Shown here: positions 17,368 through 26,050 of the stretch, one piece after another | How the letters are laid out: every line of letters begins with the position of its first letter | Position numbering within the stretch: position 1 is the stretch's first letter | Source: Bacteroidia bacterium | Lineage (GTDB): Bacteria; Bacteroidota; Bacteroidia; UKL13-3 | Length of the DNA stretch: 64,000 nucleotides | Assembly: GCA_025454975.1 (NCBI GenBank) | Contig: JALONK010000020.1 | Location: 30,059-94,058, forward strand | Direction of reading: 5' to 3' | Translations under genes and position numbers: made by a program | Notes under the pieces: model-generated | What the model was told of the DNA's origin: nothing | What the model saw: only the letters and a program-made list of their open reading frames with translations | Database searches by the model: none

Positions 17368-18318
17368 ATGGCAAAGTTTAAAAGATTTACTTCAAGATAT
17401 AAACAAGAAAATGATACCGGGTTTGGTAACCAAACCAATAACCAAGGCTCCAGGCTTTTAAATACCGATGGTACATTTAATATTAAGCATCATGGTATGC
17501 CTTTTTTTCAACGATTTAATATTTTTCACGAGCTGATAACTTTGCCTTGGTGGAAGTTTAACTTAATTGTATTTATTGCTTATTTGGCCATGAATCTATT
17601 TTTCGCAGCATTATACTTGTTAGTAGGTATGGATGAAATAGATGGCGACCGCGGAGTTACTTCTGTTGAGCAGTTTTGGGATGCTTTTTTCTTTAGTGCT
17701 CAAACCTTAACCACCGTTGGTTACGGTCGCGAAAACCCCATAGGCTTACACGCCAATTTTGTAAGTGCTTTTGAATGTTTAATTGGATTGATGAGTTTTG
17801 CCTTAATGACAGGATTGCTTTATAGCAGATTCAGCAGGCCTGTTGTTAGGTTAGTTAAAAGCGATAACATCATAATTGCGCCTTACCAATCAGGTAAAGG
17901 TTTAATGTTTAGGATTGCAAATAAAGGTAAAAACCAACTCATCGAATGTGAGGTGCAGTTATTAATGGCTATGAATATATTAGAAGGTGAATCGGTATAT
18001 AGAAGATTTTTTCCTTTAACACTTGAACGCGACAAAATAACAACATTGGCTTTAAGTTGGACCATTGTTCATCCCATAACAGATACTAGTCCTTTGCACG
18101 AAATTTCGATACAAGATTTAATAGACGGTGAAGCTGAATTTTTATTTATGTTCAAATCTTTCGACGATACTTATGCTCAGCAAGTGCATACACGTTTTTC
18201 TTATCAGGCAACGCATTTAATAGAAGGTGTAAAATTTGAACCGATGTACGAACGCGCTCAGCAAGGCAATCATACAATCTTAAGATTAGATAGAATTAAT
18301 GAATTTAAACAATTGTAA
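17368..18318 (+). CDS. Inward-rectifier-type potassium channel (Kir/KirBac-like)
   Basis: A 316-residue membrane protein. TM1 is around residues 61-85 (NLIVFIAYLAMNLFFAALYLLVG). The pore helix and selectivity filter read SAQTLTTVGYGRENPIG, with the K+ filter TVGYG. TM2 is around residues 135-155 (AFECLIGLMSFALMTGLLYSRFSRP). The C-terminal half is the cytoplasmic immunoglobulin-like Kir domain (FRIANKGKNQLIECEVQLLM, LALSWTIVHPI, YAQQVHTRFSY). The overall plan matches bacterial KirBac channels, which conduct K+ and are gated through the cytoplasmic domain. The slide-helix region (HELITLPWWKF) precedes TM1. Confidence 0.92.
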   Translation: MAKFKRFTSRYKQENDTGFGNQTNNQGSRLLNTDGTFNIKHHGMPFFQRFNIFHELITLPWWKFNLIVFIAYLAMNLFFAALYLLVGMDEIDGDRGVTSVEQFWDAFFFSAQTLTTVGYGRENPIGLHANFVSAFECLIGLMSFALMTGLLYSRFSRPVVRLVKSDNIIIAPYQSGKGLMFRIANKGKNQLIECEVQLLMAMNILEGESVYRRFFPLTLERDKITTLALSWTIVHPITDTSPLHEISIQDLIDGEAEFLFMFKSFDDTYAQQVHTRFSYQATHLIEGVKFEPMYERAQQGNHTILRLDRINEFKQL

Positions 18319-18386
18319 AAGTTGTTCTTGATAAATTTGGCATCATTTTTAATTTAAGGATGTTGTAAATAATAACCAGATAATGC

Positions 18387-19262
18387 ATGAAAAAAGTAAT
18401 TAGCTTATTCATTTTATTTTGTCCGATTTGGGTGATGGCGCAAATAGAAGAGGAGTTAGAAGAAGTTGATAAAGCATATTTGGATAGTATTTATATTGGT
18501 GAAACCGAAAATATAAAAGGTATTGATAAGGTGTTTCATGCTGAGCCTTTATTTATTGATTTAATTCGCGATTTAGGAGCGCGTAAGGGTGAACGTGAGT
18601 GGAATATTGGAATGGGAATGGTTGATAAAAATCGCTTTGATGAATACAATGCTTTAATTGAATATGAGTGGGCACCAATAAATAGGTTAGGACTTGAAGT
18701 TGAGTTACCATTTTCATTTTATTATCCTTTAGATAAAACATTTGCGAAAGACAGTATTCCGTTAAGTCGTTTAAACAGTTTAAAATTGGCTGCTCAATAT
18801 TCTTTTTTTGTTTCTGAAAAGTACCGCACTTCCATGGCTTTAGGTTATATACATGAATTTGAATTGGTAGCATTTAATCGTTATGGTAAAACCTCACCCT
18901 TTAACGGACAATTATTCAATCCTTTTATTGTGGTTGCCAAGCGCTGGGGCGATAATTATCATAGTTTAATTTATACGGGTCCGAGGGTGCATAAACACCA
19001 CGAGCATGCACACAAAACGCAGTTTCAAATGAATACTAATTTTCATTACATGATTACGGGAACAAGAAATTTTATCGGGGTTGAAGTAAATAAACAATTT
19101 ACACATCAATCAGTTGATATGGTTATTCGTCCTCAAATGCGAGTTGGTGTTGCAGATAATATAATGGTTGGAATCGTAAGCGGGATACCAGTTAAACGAA
19201 ATTCAGAACGTATCAGTTCATTTATTCGTTTGATTTATGAACCCAAACACCACAAAAAATAA
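18387..19262 (+). CDS. Putative outer-membrane beta-barrel protein
   Basis: A 291-residue protein with signal peptide (LFCPIWVMAQ). After a short acidic linker it has the block HAEPLFIDLIRDLGARKGEREWNIGMG, then alternating amphipathic strands with many aromatic residues up to a C-terminal RLIYEP. This pattern fits an outer-membrane barrel. A histidine cluster (VHKHHEHAHK) in the middle could bind metal. The gene lies 68 nt after the K+ channel gene and may be co-transcribed. Function unknown. Confidence 0.75.
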   Translation: MKKVISLFILFCPIWVMAQIEEELEEVDKAYLDSIYIGETENIKGIDKVFHAEPLFIDLIRDLGARKGEREWNIGMGMVDKNRFDEYNALIEYEWAPINRLGLEVELPFSFYYPLDKTFAKDSIPLSRLNSLKLAAQYSFFVSEKYRTSMALGYIHEFELVAFNRYGKTSPFNGQLFNPFIVVAKRWGDNYHSLIYTGPRVHKHHEHAHKTQFQMNTNFHYMITGTRNFIGVEVNKQFTHQSVDMVIRPQMRVGVADNIMVGIVSGIPVKRNSERISSFIRLIYEPKHHKK

Positions 19263-19265
19263 ATC

Positions 19266-20612
19266 TTATTCTAATGAAATATACTCATCGTTAATTTCAT
19301 AAGGTAAATACAGGAGTACCAATCTCATCATTTCACTATCATCATTCATACCCCATTCAAACCGAACATCCTTAGGCGGGTGATTTGGATTCTCGGCATT
19401 TTGTTCCGAATTGTCATAAATCGCTTCGGCATGTAATACGCTTCCGGCCGGAATTTTAACCATATGTGTAAAGCGATAAAATTCTTGCCAATTGTGATCC
19501 CAACGATTGATCTTAACTAATTTTATCGTGTCTTTTTCAGGCGTTATTGCATAACATAAAAATGTTTTACCTAGCCGATGCATGTGTGGATTGATATTTA
19601 ATACTGATACATCTTGGTGAAATTTAACATGAATCACAGCTTTAAAATTACTGTCATTAGCTTTGATGATCCAACGGCCATCCGGTTGCTTATTTGCCGG
19701 TTTAAAAGCTGCAAATCCGATAAATCGTTCGGGAGGAAATTGCATAAATTTGAATTCAAAACTTGATTGATCTGTTTGTTCAATAGCCGTTGGTGCGTAA
19801 TGTAAATTTCTAATTAGAATAACTCCTTTTTTAGGCATAAAAAATCCTATTCCTTCGGGATATTTCTGCTCAGTTGTTCCTGGAAGCCACCCGTTATGGT
19901 AATATTCTATTGGCATCACACCTGACTTACCTATTAAGTTTAAGTAACGATAATCAGCCGAATCATTTACCCTGTTCAACGTGTCTTCATCATATTTAAA
20001 ATAGTAAGGTCCGTCAAAGGGATTTACATCATCACTTACACCTAAAACTTGATAACTGGCATGATGAACCAATGTTTTATTTCCGGCAACAAAAGTTACG
20101 GATGATACAAATGTATCTTGACTGATTTCATAAGGGATTTTATAACAAAAATAACTGTTTTGCAGGGTTGCGGGAATAGTCAACGGCCGAGGCATTTTAA
20201 TAACAAGGTCGGCTTTCTTTTCCTTGTTTTTTATTATCAATTTTTTAGGGTTTGGTTCACCAACTTTCATGCCTTCATCAATCCATTGAATTAATACTTT
20301 TTTTTCTTCATCACTAAGTATTCTTGCGTTGGCATATTGCCTATAATGCTGATCGGCTTTCCATGGTGGCATAATATGTTGATTGATTACATATTTGATA
20401 AATGTTCCCCTGTTTTTCACTTCAGTATAGTTTTGTAAACTAAAAGGTGCATTGCCGCCCGGTTGGTGGCATGAAACACAATGCTTGTCAATAATCGACT
20501 TTGTGTTTTGATGATAAGTTAATGCTTGAGCCTTCAACTTGAATGCATTTGTGAAATGCAATAAGAAAATAACAATAAAGATTTGTTTAAATATGAACCG
20601 TAATAAATTCAT
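19266..20612 (-). CDS. Cytochrome c domain fused to copper type II (PHM-like) monooxygenase domain
   Basis: A 448-residue exported protein with an N-terminal hydrophobic signal. Residues 35-115 are a cytochrome c domain: heme motif CVSCH at 45-49 and likely distal Met in MPPW (81-84). Residues about 135-440 resemble the two-domain fold of copper ascorbate-dependent monooxygenases: HH at 183-184, H271 (NLHYAP), HMH at 343-345 and a Met around 428-429, in the order expected for the CuH and CuM sites. The gene start overlaps the Rieske gene by 26 nt. A heme-to-copper electron path within one chain is inferred. The substrate is unknown, and loss of activity cannot be excluded. Confidence 0.75.
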   Translation of the reverse strand: MNLLRFIFKQIFIVIFLLHFTNAFKLKAQALTYHQNTKSIIDKHCVSCHQPGGNAPFSLQNYTEVKNRGTFIKYVINQHIMPPWKADQHYRQYANARILSDEEKKVLIQWIDEGMKVGEPNPKKLIIKNKEKKADLVIKMPRPLTIPATLQNSYFCYKIPYEISQDTFVSSVTFVAGNKTLVHHASYQVLGVSDDVNPFDGPYYFKYDEDTLNRVNDSADYRYLNLIGKSGVMPIEYYHNGWLPGTTEQKYPEGIGFFMPKKGVILIRNLHYAPTAIEQTDQSSFEFKFMQFPPERFIGFAAFKPANKQPDGRWIIKANDSNFKAVIHVKFHQDVSVLNINPHMHRLGKTFLCYAITPEKDTIKLVKINRWDHNWQEFYRFTHMVKIPAGSVLHAEAIYDNSEQNAENPNHPPKDVRFEWGMNDDSEMMRLVLLYLPYEINDEYISLE

Positions 20613-21228
20613 GTTGTTGATTAAATGTAGTTAAATACTCCGGCAATGGTCTTTCAGCAGGGCCATTTATCACAGTTCCATCCAACGAAAATGAAGACCC
20701 ATGGCACGGACAAATAAAAGTTTGATTGGGATTAAATGTAATTGCACAACCATTATGAGTGCAGCTTGAATGTAAGGTTAGGTAACGATGTTGTTCAAGT
20801 TGTATGATAAAATAACTATCATTATTCGCCTCAATCAAAACAGGGGTAGCATGTTGTTTTAGTTGAGGGTAATCAATCAGAGAAATAAGTTTACCCGACG
20901 ATTGCTTTACTTTAAACGTACCTGCTTCATGTTGATTAACTTTAACTTTAACTTTTTCCGGCGTTGCTAATGGAATAAAGATAAATCCTATACCCTTGAT
21001 GGATTGCTTTGCTATACTAACTTGGTTGGTAGGATTTATTAATTCGACCGTAACCATAGCCGTTGCTTCACTTAATTCAAATTTGTTCCATACTCCGGCA
21101 AACAAACTCGTATTAGGTGCAGGAAAAATGAGTTGATTTTTTTCGGAGATTTCATCTTCAACATCAGTTTTGCAGGCCACTACTGACAAACCTAAACATA
21201 CTTGAATAAATGTGGCTCTATTCATCAA
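20587..21228 (-). CDS. Rieske [2Fe-2S] lipoprotein
   Basis: A 213-residue protein whose N-terminus (ATFIQVCLGLSVVACKTD) looks like a lipoprotein signal. The C-terminal Rieske domain has both boxes, CTHNGC and CPCHGSSF, giving the two-Cys two-His cluster ligands, followed by the usual GPAERPLPEY loop. Residues 30-130 are a beta-rich domain I do not recognise. It overlaps the upstream peroxidase gene by 4 nt and the downstream cytochrome/monooxygenase gene by 26 nt. This is not part of a bc1/b6f operon, as no cytochrome b gene is adjacent. A role as electron carrier between the flanking heme proteins is inferred. Confidence 0.88.
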   Translation of the reverse strand: MMNRATFIQVCLGLSVVACKTDVEDEISEKNQLIFPAPNTSLFAGVWNKFELSEATAMVTVELINPTNQVSIAKQSIKGIGFIFIPLATPEKVKVKVNQHEAGTFKVKQSSGKLISLIDYPQLKQHATPVLIEANNDSYFIIQLEQHRYLTLHSSCTHNGCAITFNPNQTFICPCHGSSFSLDGTVINGPAERPLPEYLTTFNQQHEFITVHI

Positions 21229-23135
21229 TAATTACCTCCAACAGGGCGATTGTTCCAATCTTTATTTTCAAAAAGAGGTAAGCTTACAGGTCGGCCTGTT
21301 AATCCCGATGAATCAGTTAACTGTTCCATAAAAGCAATAATCTTATTCATTTCGAGTTCGGTAAGATTTAATGCATCACTACTAAGTGTTTGATTCGGAA
21401 CTAATAAACCAAGTCCTGCTCCGCCGCCACGATTATAAAAGGTAAGTACATGCTGAAGGGTAGCAAAGGCACCATTATGCATGTATGGTGCAGTAAGGGT
21501 AATGTTTCTAACTGTTGGTGTTTTAAAAGAATGGCGATAAATTTCTGCACCTTCTTTTAATCGCCCCGACATTCTTCCGGGGTCGTTATCCAATACCGGA
21601 TTATTCCAGTCGGTATTACTTGTTACGCCCAATACTTCACTTTCCGACTCTACAAAATGAGGCGGTACAGTACCATTAAAAATTGGTGCGAAATGACAGG
21701 TGCCACAACTCGCTTTTCCCATAAATAAATTAAAGCCATCAATTGCATCATTACTCATTGATGAAGTTTCACATCTCATGTATTTATCAAACGAACTATT
21801 GATTCCTGTTAAACTATAAACATAAGAAGCAATAGCTAAAGTAATTTGTTGTTTATTGATTAAAGCATTTTTACCATAGGCGGCTTTAAATAAATTAACA
21901 TAATCAGCACTAGAGTGTAATCTTTTCATCAACTCAAGTATATCAATATTAAACTCTTGATTACTTGCAAACACATGTTCCAGTTGGTCATCTAATCCTT
22001 CTGCTCTTAAGTCGTGGAAAAACCTTTCAGCATAAACTGCATTTAAAAGGGTAGGCGAGTTTCTTGAAACCGTTCCACTATCACTTGCTAAACTTTTAGG
22101 TAATCCATCGGTAAAGCCTTTTTCAGGTTGATGGCATCCGGCACAACTTCTGTTTAAATTAATGGATAAAATAGGGTCGTAAAATAAAGTCATGCCTAAA
22201 TTAATCAACGCCGTTTTGTTTACATCAGTGGGAATATTAAAATAATAATCAGCAGATAAAAGCTGAGCACTGAATATTGAAGTTGCTTCATAATTAAAAG
22301 CAAATCGAATATGTGTTGGGGTTGATTCATAAATGGTTTCTATACCAAGTTTATTTTTCAATACAAGCAATTGGGCAAATAATGGATTGATATAGTTTCT
22401 AATCCAAATGGCACGATTAAATGTTTCGAAATCAACATCAGGTTTAATAAACTGTAAACTTTTGTTCAATAATGAAACAGTATTTTTATAATCGTTTTTT
22501 GCAGCTTTACTTGCATTATTTTCATAAAATTTAAGGTATAAAGCCATGCTACTTAATGTTGTTTTACATTCAGGCAGTGCTGTGTTTCCGGCAGGTAAAT
22601 CAAAGCCTGTTATACCCATTGATACCAAACGAACACAGGCAACTCGCATAGCATCAAAAATAATTCGGTCGTAAAGCTTTTCAGTTCTTTTATATTGGTG
22701 AAATACAGTTTTAAGCAATACTACTTGTTGTTTAATTTCGTCAATGGCTAATTGCTCTTCACCCATTAACTCATCAATTACTTGTAGTCCTTTGGGATTT
22801 ATGATGCTTAATGATGGAGCTGATTTGTCAATTTTAGGCAAAGGAGCACCATTCACATATTCCTTCACAAAAATCGGATCAATATAATCCAGCAGCCATT
22901 CAATTTTTTTATAGGCATTCCTAAGGATTACATATTGTTGATGCATGCTTGAAATTACGGTATCATTTAAAACATACTCAAAGGTTTGAAGTTGATTAAT
23001 AAATGAATTATAATCTAACGTGTATTGTTGTTCAGCTAATGTTATTGGCAATTGTTCAGTTGATTTATCATTAGTAAATGCCATGTGAATGGCAATACAA
23101 CACACACATAAAATTACACCGATATAATATTTCAT
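21225..23135 (-). CDS. Di-heme cytochrome c peroxidase (CcpA/MauG family) with N-terminal helical domain
   Basis: A 636-residue periplasmic protein with signal peptide. Residues 30-290 form a long helical region (YKKIEWLLDYIDPIFVKEYVNG...) of the imelysin-like type often fused to these enzymes in Bacteroidota. Residues 300-630 are the di-heme peroxidase domain: heme sites RSCAGCHQPEKGF and ASCGTCHFAP, RNSPTLLNAVY, and FKTPTVRNITLTAPYMHNG. Such enzymes reduce H2O2 or oxidise protein or substrate groups. The gene overlaps the Rieske gene by 4 nt and is first of the coupled trio. The PhoX-like gene is upstream, separated by a terminator. Confidence 0.9.
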   Translation of the reverse strand: MKYYIGVILCVCCIAIHMAFTNDKSTEQLPITLAEQQYTLDYNSFINQLQTFEYVLNDTVISSMHQQYVILRNAYKKIEWLLDYIDPIFVKEYVNGAPLPKIDKSAPSLSIINPKGLQVIDELMGEEQLAIDEIKQQVVLLKTVFHQYKRTEKLYDRIIFDAMRVACVRLVSMGITGFDLPAGNTALPECKTTLSSMALYLKFYENNASKAAKNDYKNTVSLLNKSLQFIKPDVDFETFNRAIWIRNYINPLFAQLLVLKNKLGIETIYESTPTHIRFAFNYEATSIFSAQLLSADYYFNIPTDVNKTALINLGMTLFYDPILSINLNRSCAGCHQPEKGFTDGLPKSLASDSGTVSRNSPTLLNAVYAERFFHDLRAEGLDDQLEHVFASNQEFNIDILELMKRLHSSADYVNLFKAAYGKNALINKQQITLAIASYVYSLTGINSSFDKYMRCETSSMSNDAIDGFNLFMGKASCGTCHFAPIFNGTVPPHFVESESEVLGVTSNTDWNNPVLDNDPGRMSGRLKEGAEIYRHSFKTPTVRNITLTAPYMHNGAFATLQHVLTFYNRGGGAGLGLLVPNQTLSSDALNLTELEMNKIIAFMEQLTDSSGLTGRPVSLPLFENKDWNNRPVGGNY

Positions 23136-23152
23136 ATAGTTTTATTTAAACA

Positions 23153-23182
23153 GAAAAACCTGAAAGCCATAAGGCTTTCAGG
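23153..23182 (-). terminator. Rho-independent terminator of the PhoX-like gene
   Basis: A perfect 10-bp stem CCTGAAAGCC/GGCTTTCAGG with a 4-nt loop, followed on the minus strand by TTTTTCTG. It separates the PhoX-like gene from the peroxidase-Rieske-monooxygenase trio, which therefore needs its own promoter or readthrough. Confidence 0.85.
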
Positions 23183-23202
23183 TGCAACAGGATTAGAAGA
23201 AA

Positions 23203-25095
23203 TTATTCAACGATAATTTTTATTTTTTGGCCTTCAGTATTCATTAGGAAGTACATGCCCGGAGTTAAGTCAGAACAATTTACTTTTTCAACGTCACGTA
23301 ATACTTTAACACGATTTCCTTTCATATCGTATACAGCCACATCAGTAACTTTATTTAAAGTTAATTCATTAGATACAGGATTTGGATACGCACTAAACGC
23401 ATTGGTGTTTTTATTTAAAGCATATTCGTCTAAAGCAGTTTTTATTCCATCCCAACCTGATATTGCATAGGTTAATGAATTATTGTAAGGGAAGGTATTT
23501 GCTCCATCCGGGTGTTGTGAATTAGCCAACATGGTTTTGCTGTCGAGGAAAATACCACCCGTAATTTCAGCTCCGGGAGCGCATGCGGTAATTCTGATTA
23601 AATCATTAAAAGTTGGATTAGCGATACTCATGTCTAATAAGAAACCTTCACAAATGGTTTGAGTTCCATTTTGGTATTCTGCCGGCATTCTGTTCCATGT
23701 TCTTCCGTTCAAATCTTCTTGCACAAACATGTATGTTTTGTTGCCAATATAGGCAAAGTTTAAACCATCAGGATTAGAAAAGTGAATGTTAGGATAGCTG
23801 GCTACACCTGTAGAAGTAGAACTGAAACTAAATGGTCCGCCTTCTAAAAATGTTCTAACGATACCTGTGGTAGGATCTATTTCTAAAACCCTTCCGTAGA
23901 AATCGCGGAATGCACCATTTCTAACTGAGTCGGCCGCAACTGCATCAGAAAAAGGGAATGTTGTATTGTTAATTTCTTGGTAACGTTTTTTATACGCTTC
24001 TACTAAATGTGGAGGAATAGTACCGGCAGCTGCAGCACCATTTCTGAAAGCAGTACCGGGGTTATCGTTACCTGTTTCAGTAACATAAATCTTACCTGTA
24101 TTGTTATTAATAGCACCCCATTCTAACCTGGTATACATTGTTGCGCCTCTGCGCAAGGCAACGGTGCGTAAGGCAATTAAAGTATCTAAATTATTTTCTA
24201 TCGTAATCCAGTTATTAGGAGCACCGGCTTTGTGAACATATAGTTGTCCGGCAGTAAAATCTCCGGCAGTAGTAGCCACAAATTTTCCAAGTAAACCGGG
24301 AGTGTTGTCGTCAAACAAATAAACTGTTTTATTATCACTCATGATCACTCCGCCTTCCCAGCCGGCTCTACCCCAGTTGTATTGTTTTCTTATGGCTTTA
24401 CCTTGTTTAGGATCTACCTCAACAAACCAATTTAAATTTTGGAATCTTTTAATAGTTCTTCCATTAAAACCCGGAAATCCTGCAGGAGCAGTTGTACCTA
24501 TGATAAAGTCGGCAGTATCTCTAAAATTGTTTCCATTATTTGATAGCGCTGAATTGCTGTTTTGCATCCATTCTTCTGCTGTCCAAATTCTACCATCAAC
24601 GCCAACAATTCCACCGCAATTCATACCGGTTTCACCAACAGTATTTACGAAATCTATATTAATAAACTTCCCGTTTCTACCATCATTTGTTGTCATCGGA
24701 ACAATTTCTAATTCGTTGCCTGTTTTACGTTTTAATTTAAAAACAGTCATTCCACCACCATCACCAATTCTATCATTTTTAATTGTCATCTCATGGTTTA
24801 CAGTTACCCATCCAAGTTCACCGGCAGCTATTTTAACAGGGTCGGTTTCAGGGGTAAATCCTATAAAGTCATGCCATTGTTTGGCTAATGTGTTACCGGC
24901 ATTGTTGCCATAAGTTGCAGTAGTTTGAACGGTGTCTGTTCCTCCAACAAATAGTGTTTGATAAGTTAATGGAGATTTTGGCATCCACACTGTTTTAACC
25001 GACCATGAAGTGTCTATTTTAACAGGGAATGGAATTTGAGCAAATCCGGCAGTTGTTAGTGCCATAAGTGCCATTGATAGTAAGTGTTTTTTCAT
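23203..25095 (-). CDS. PhoX-like (DUF839) secreted protein with T9SS sorting domain
   Basis: About 630 residues. I chose the start at MKKHLLSMALMALTTAGFAQ, a proper signal peptide, rather than the upstream in-frame codon. The body resembles DUF839/PhoX proteins, which are calcium/iron-dependent beta-propeller phosphatases: GELGWVTVNHEM, GMNCGGIVGVDGRIWTAEEW, GWEGGVIMSDNKTVYLFDD, TMYTRLEWGAINNNTGKIYVTETG, NPDGLNF. Residues about 560-630 are a T9SS sorting domain (SAYPNPVSNELTL, DLTPGMYFLM, IKIIVE). It is probably surface-exposed or released. Phosphatase activity is plausible but not proven by the motifs. Confidence 0.82.
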   Translation of the reverse strand: MKKHLLSMALMALTTAGFAQIPFPVKIDTSWSVKTVWMPKSPLTYQTLFVGGTDTVQTTATYGNNAGNTLAKQWHDFIGFTPETDPVKIAAGELGWVTVNHEMTIKNDRIGDGGGMTVFKLKRKTGNELEIVPMTTNDGRNGKFINIDFVNTVGETGMNCGGIVGVDGRIWTAEEWMQNSNSALSNNGNNFRDTADFIIGTTAPAGFPGFNGRTIKRFQNLNWFVEVDPKQGKAIRKQYNWGRAGWEGGVIMSDNKTVYLFDDNTPGLLGKFVATTAGDFTAGQLYVHKAGAPNNWITIENNLDTLIALRTVALRRGATMYTRLEWGAINNNTGKIYVTETGNDNPGTAFRNGAAAAGTIPPHLVEAYKKRYQEINNTTFPFSDAVAADSVRNGAFRDFYGRVLEIDPTTGIVRTFLEGGPFSFSSTSTGVASYPNIHFSNPDGLNFAYIGNKTYMFVQEDLNGRTWNRMPAEYQNGTQTICEGFLLDMSIANPTFNDLIRITACAPGAEITGGIFLDSKTMLANSQHPDGANTFPYNNSLTYAISGWDGIKTALDEYALNKNTNAFSAYPNPVSNELTLNKVTDVAVYDMKGNRVKVLRDVEKVNCSDLTPGMYFLMNTEGQKIKIIVE

Positions 25096-25249
25096 AACAT
25101 GTAGTACAAAATTGTATGGCAAAACAACCTTTCACTTGTTATGAAAACTTACATAAGAACTTAAATTAAGGTTATTTAAAAGCTAATAAATCATAAGTAT
25201 TGTTTTTATGAAATGTTAACTACCTTTGAGTTGACCTTAATTTAGAATT

Positions 25250-26050
25250 ATGAAATCATATCATTTAGGATTATTTGCAGTTATCCTAATGTTTGTCCCA
25301 ACTTTTTTCCTTTCTGTTTCATGCAGTAAAAAATCAACAACTTATCTTGACACACTTGATTATGATATAGAAGAGAAATTCGCATCTTATAAGGGGTGTA
25401 AAATTGCAGATTCTAATTGCACTTACATTTATTATTCATATCCGGTATTTAAAAACAGTGAAGACACAGCGTTTTATAACCAATTGGTTCATGCTACTTT
25501 TGGTGCCATTAAAGGTAGAACTTACGAAAGTACACAGCAACAATTTTTAAAAGACTATGAGCAATACATCCGCTCCTTACAAAAGGATGAAATGCAACAA
25601 ACCTGGTTTAGCAGTACAAGGGTAGAAGTGTATTCCCAAACCAATAAAATAATTACTTTACGTTTGCTTTTAAATGATTACACAGGCGGCGCACATGGTA
25701 TGCAATCAGATTTGTTTTCAACATTTAATAGAAGCACAAAAAAGGAGATTACCTTAAAATCATTGTTCAATGATAGTGCAATTAAAAAACTATCACAGGT
25801 AGCCGAATTACAGTTTAAAAAGCATTATAAATTGACTGACAGTTTAACTTTAGAACAAGCAGGGTTTTGGTTTAAAGATGATGTTTTTCAATTAAATGAA
25901 AACTTTGCCATCCATAATGAAGGAATAACTTGGTTATATAATCCTTATGAAATTGCACCTTATGCTTTTGGAAGTCCGACAATAACAATTGACAAAGAAA
26001 CCATTTTGCCGTTATTGCAAAAAGACTTTGCCACAATTTGGGAACCTTAA
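25250..26050 (+). CDS. RsiV-like lipoprotein (DUF4163/DUF3298)
   Basis: A 266-residue lipoprotein (signal ending FFLSVSC). The mature chain has a DUF4163-like first half (YIYYSYPVF.NSEDTAFYNQLV) and a DUF3298 second half (NDYTGGAHGMQSDLFSTFN, ITLKSLFND, YEIAPYAFGSPTITI). In Bacillus, RsiV with this module is an anti-sigma factor that also binds lysozyme. Here there is no adjacent sigma factor and no cytoplasmic anti-sigma part, so the function is likely envelope-related but unknown. Its stop overlaps the uvrB stop by 4 nt, tail to tail. Confidence 0.82.
   Translation: MKSYHLGLFAVILMFVPTFFLSVSCSKKSTTYLDTLDYDIEEKFASYKGCKIADSNCTYIYYSYPVFKNSEDTAFYNQLVHATFGAIKGRTYESTQQQFLKDYEQYIRSLQKDEMQQTWFSSTRVEVYSQTNKIITLRLLLNDYTGGAHGMQSDLFSTFNRSTKKEITLKSLFNDSAIKKLSQVAELQFKKHYKLTDSLTLEQAGFWFKDDVFQLNENFAIHNEGITWLYNPYEIAPYAFGSPTITIDKETILPLLQKDFATIWEP

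Noticed and set aside
24341..24913. 190-codon plus-strand ORF opposite the PhoX-like gene
   Set aside because: Shadow of the well-supported minus-strand gene; composition is Pro/Ser/Leu-rich with no domain.
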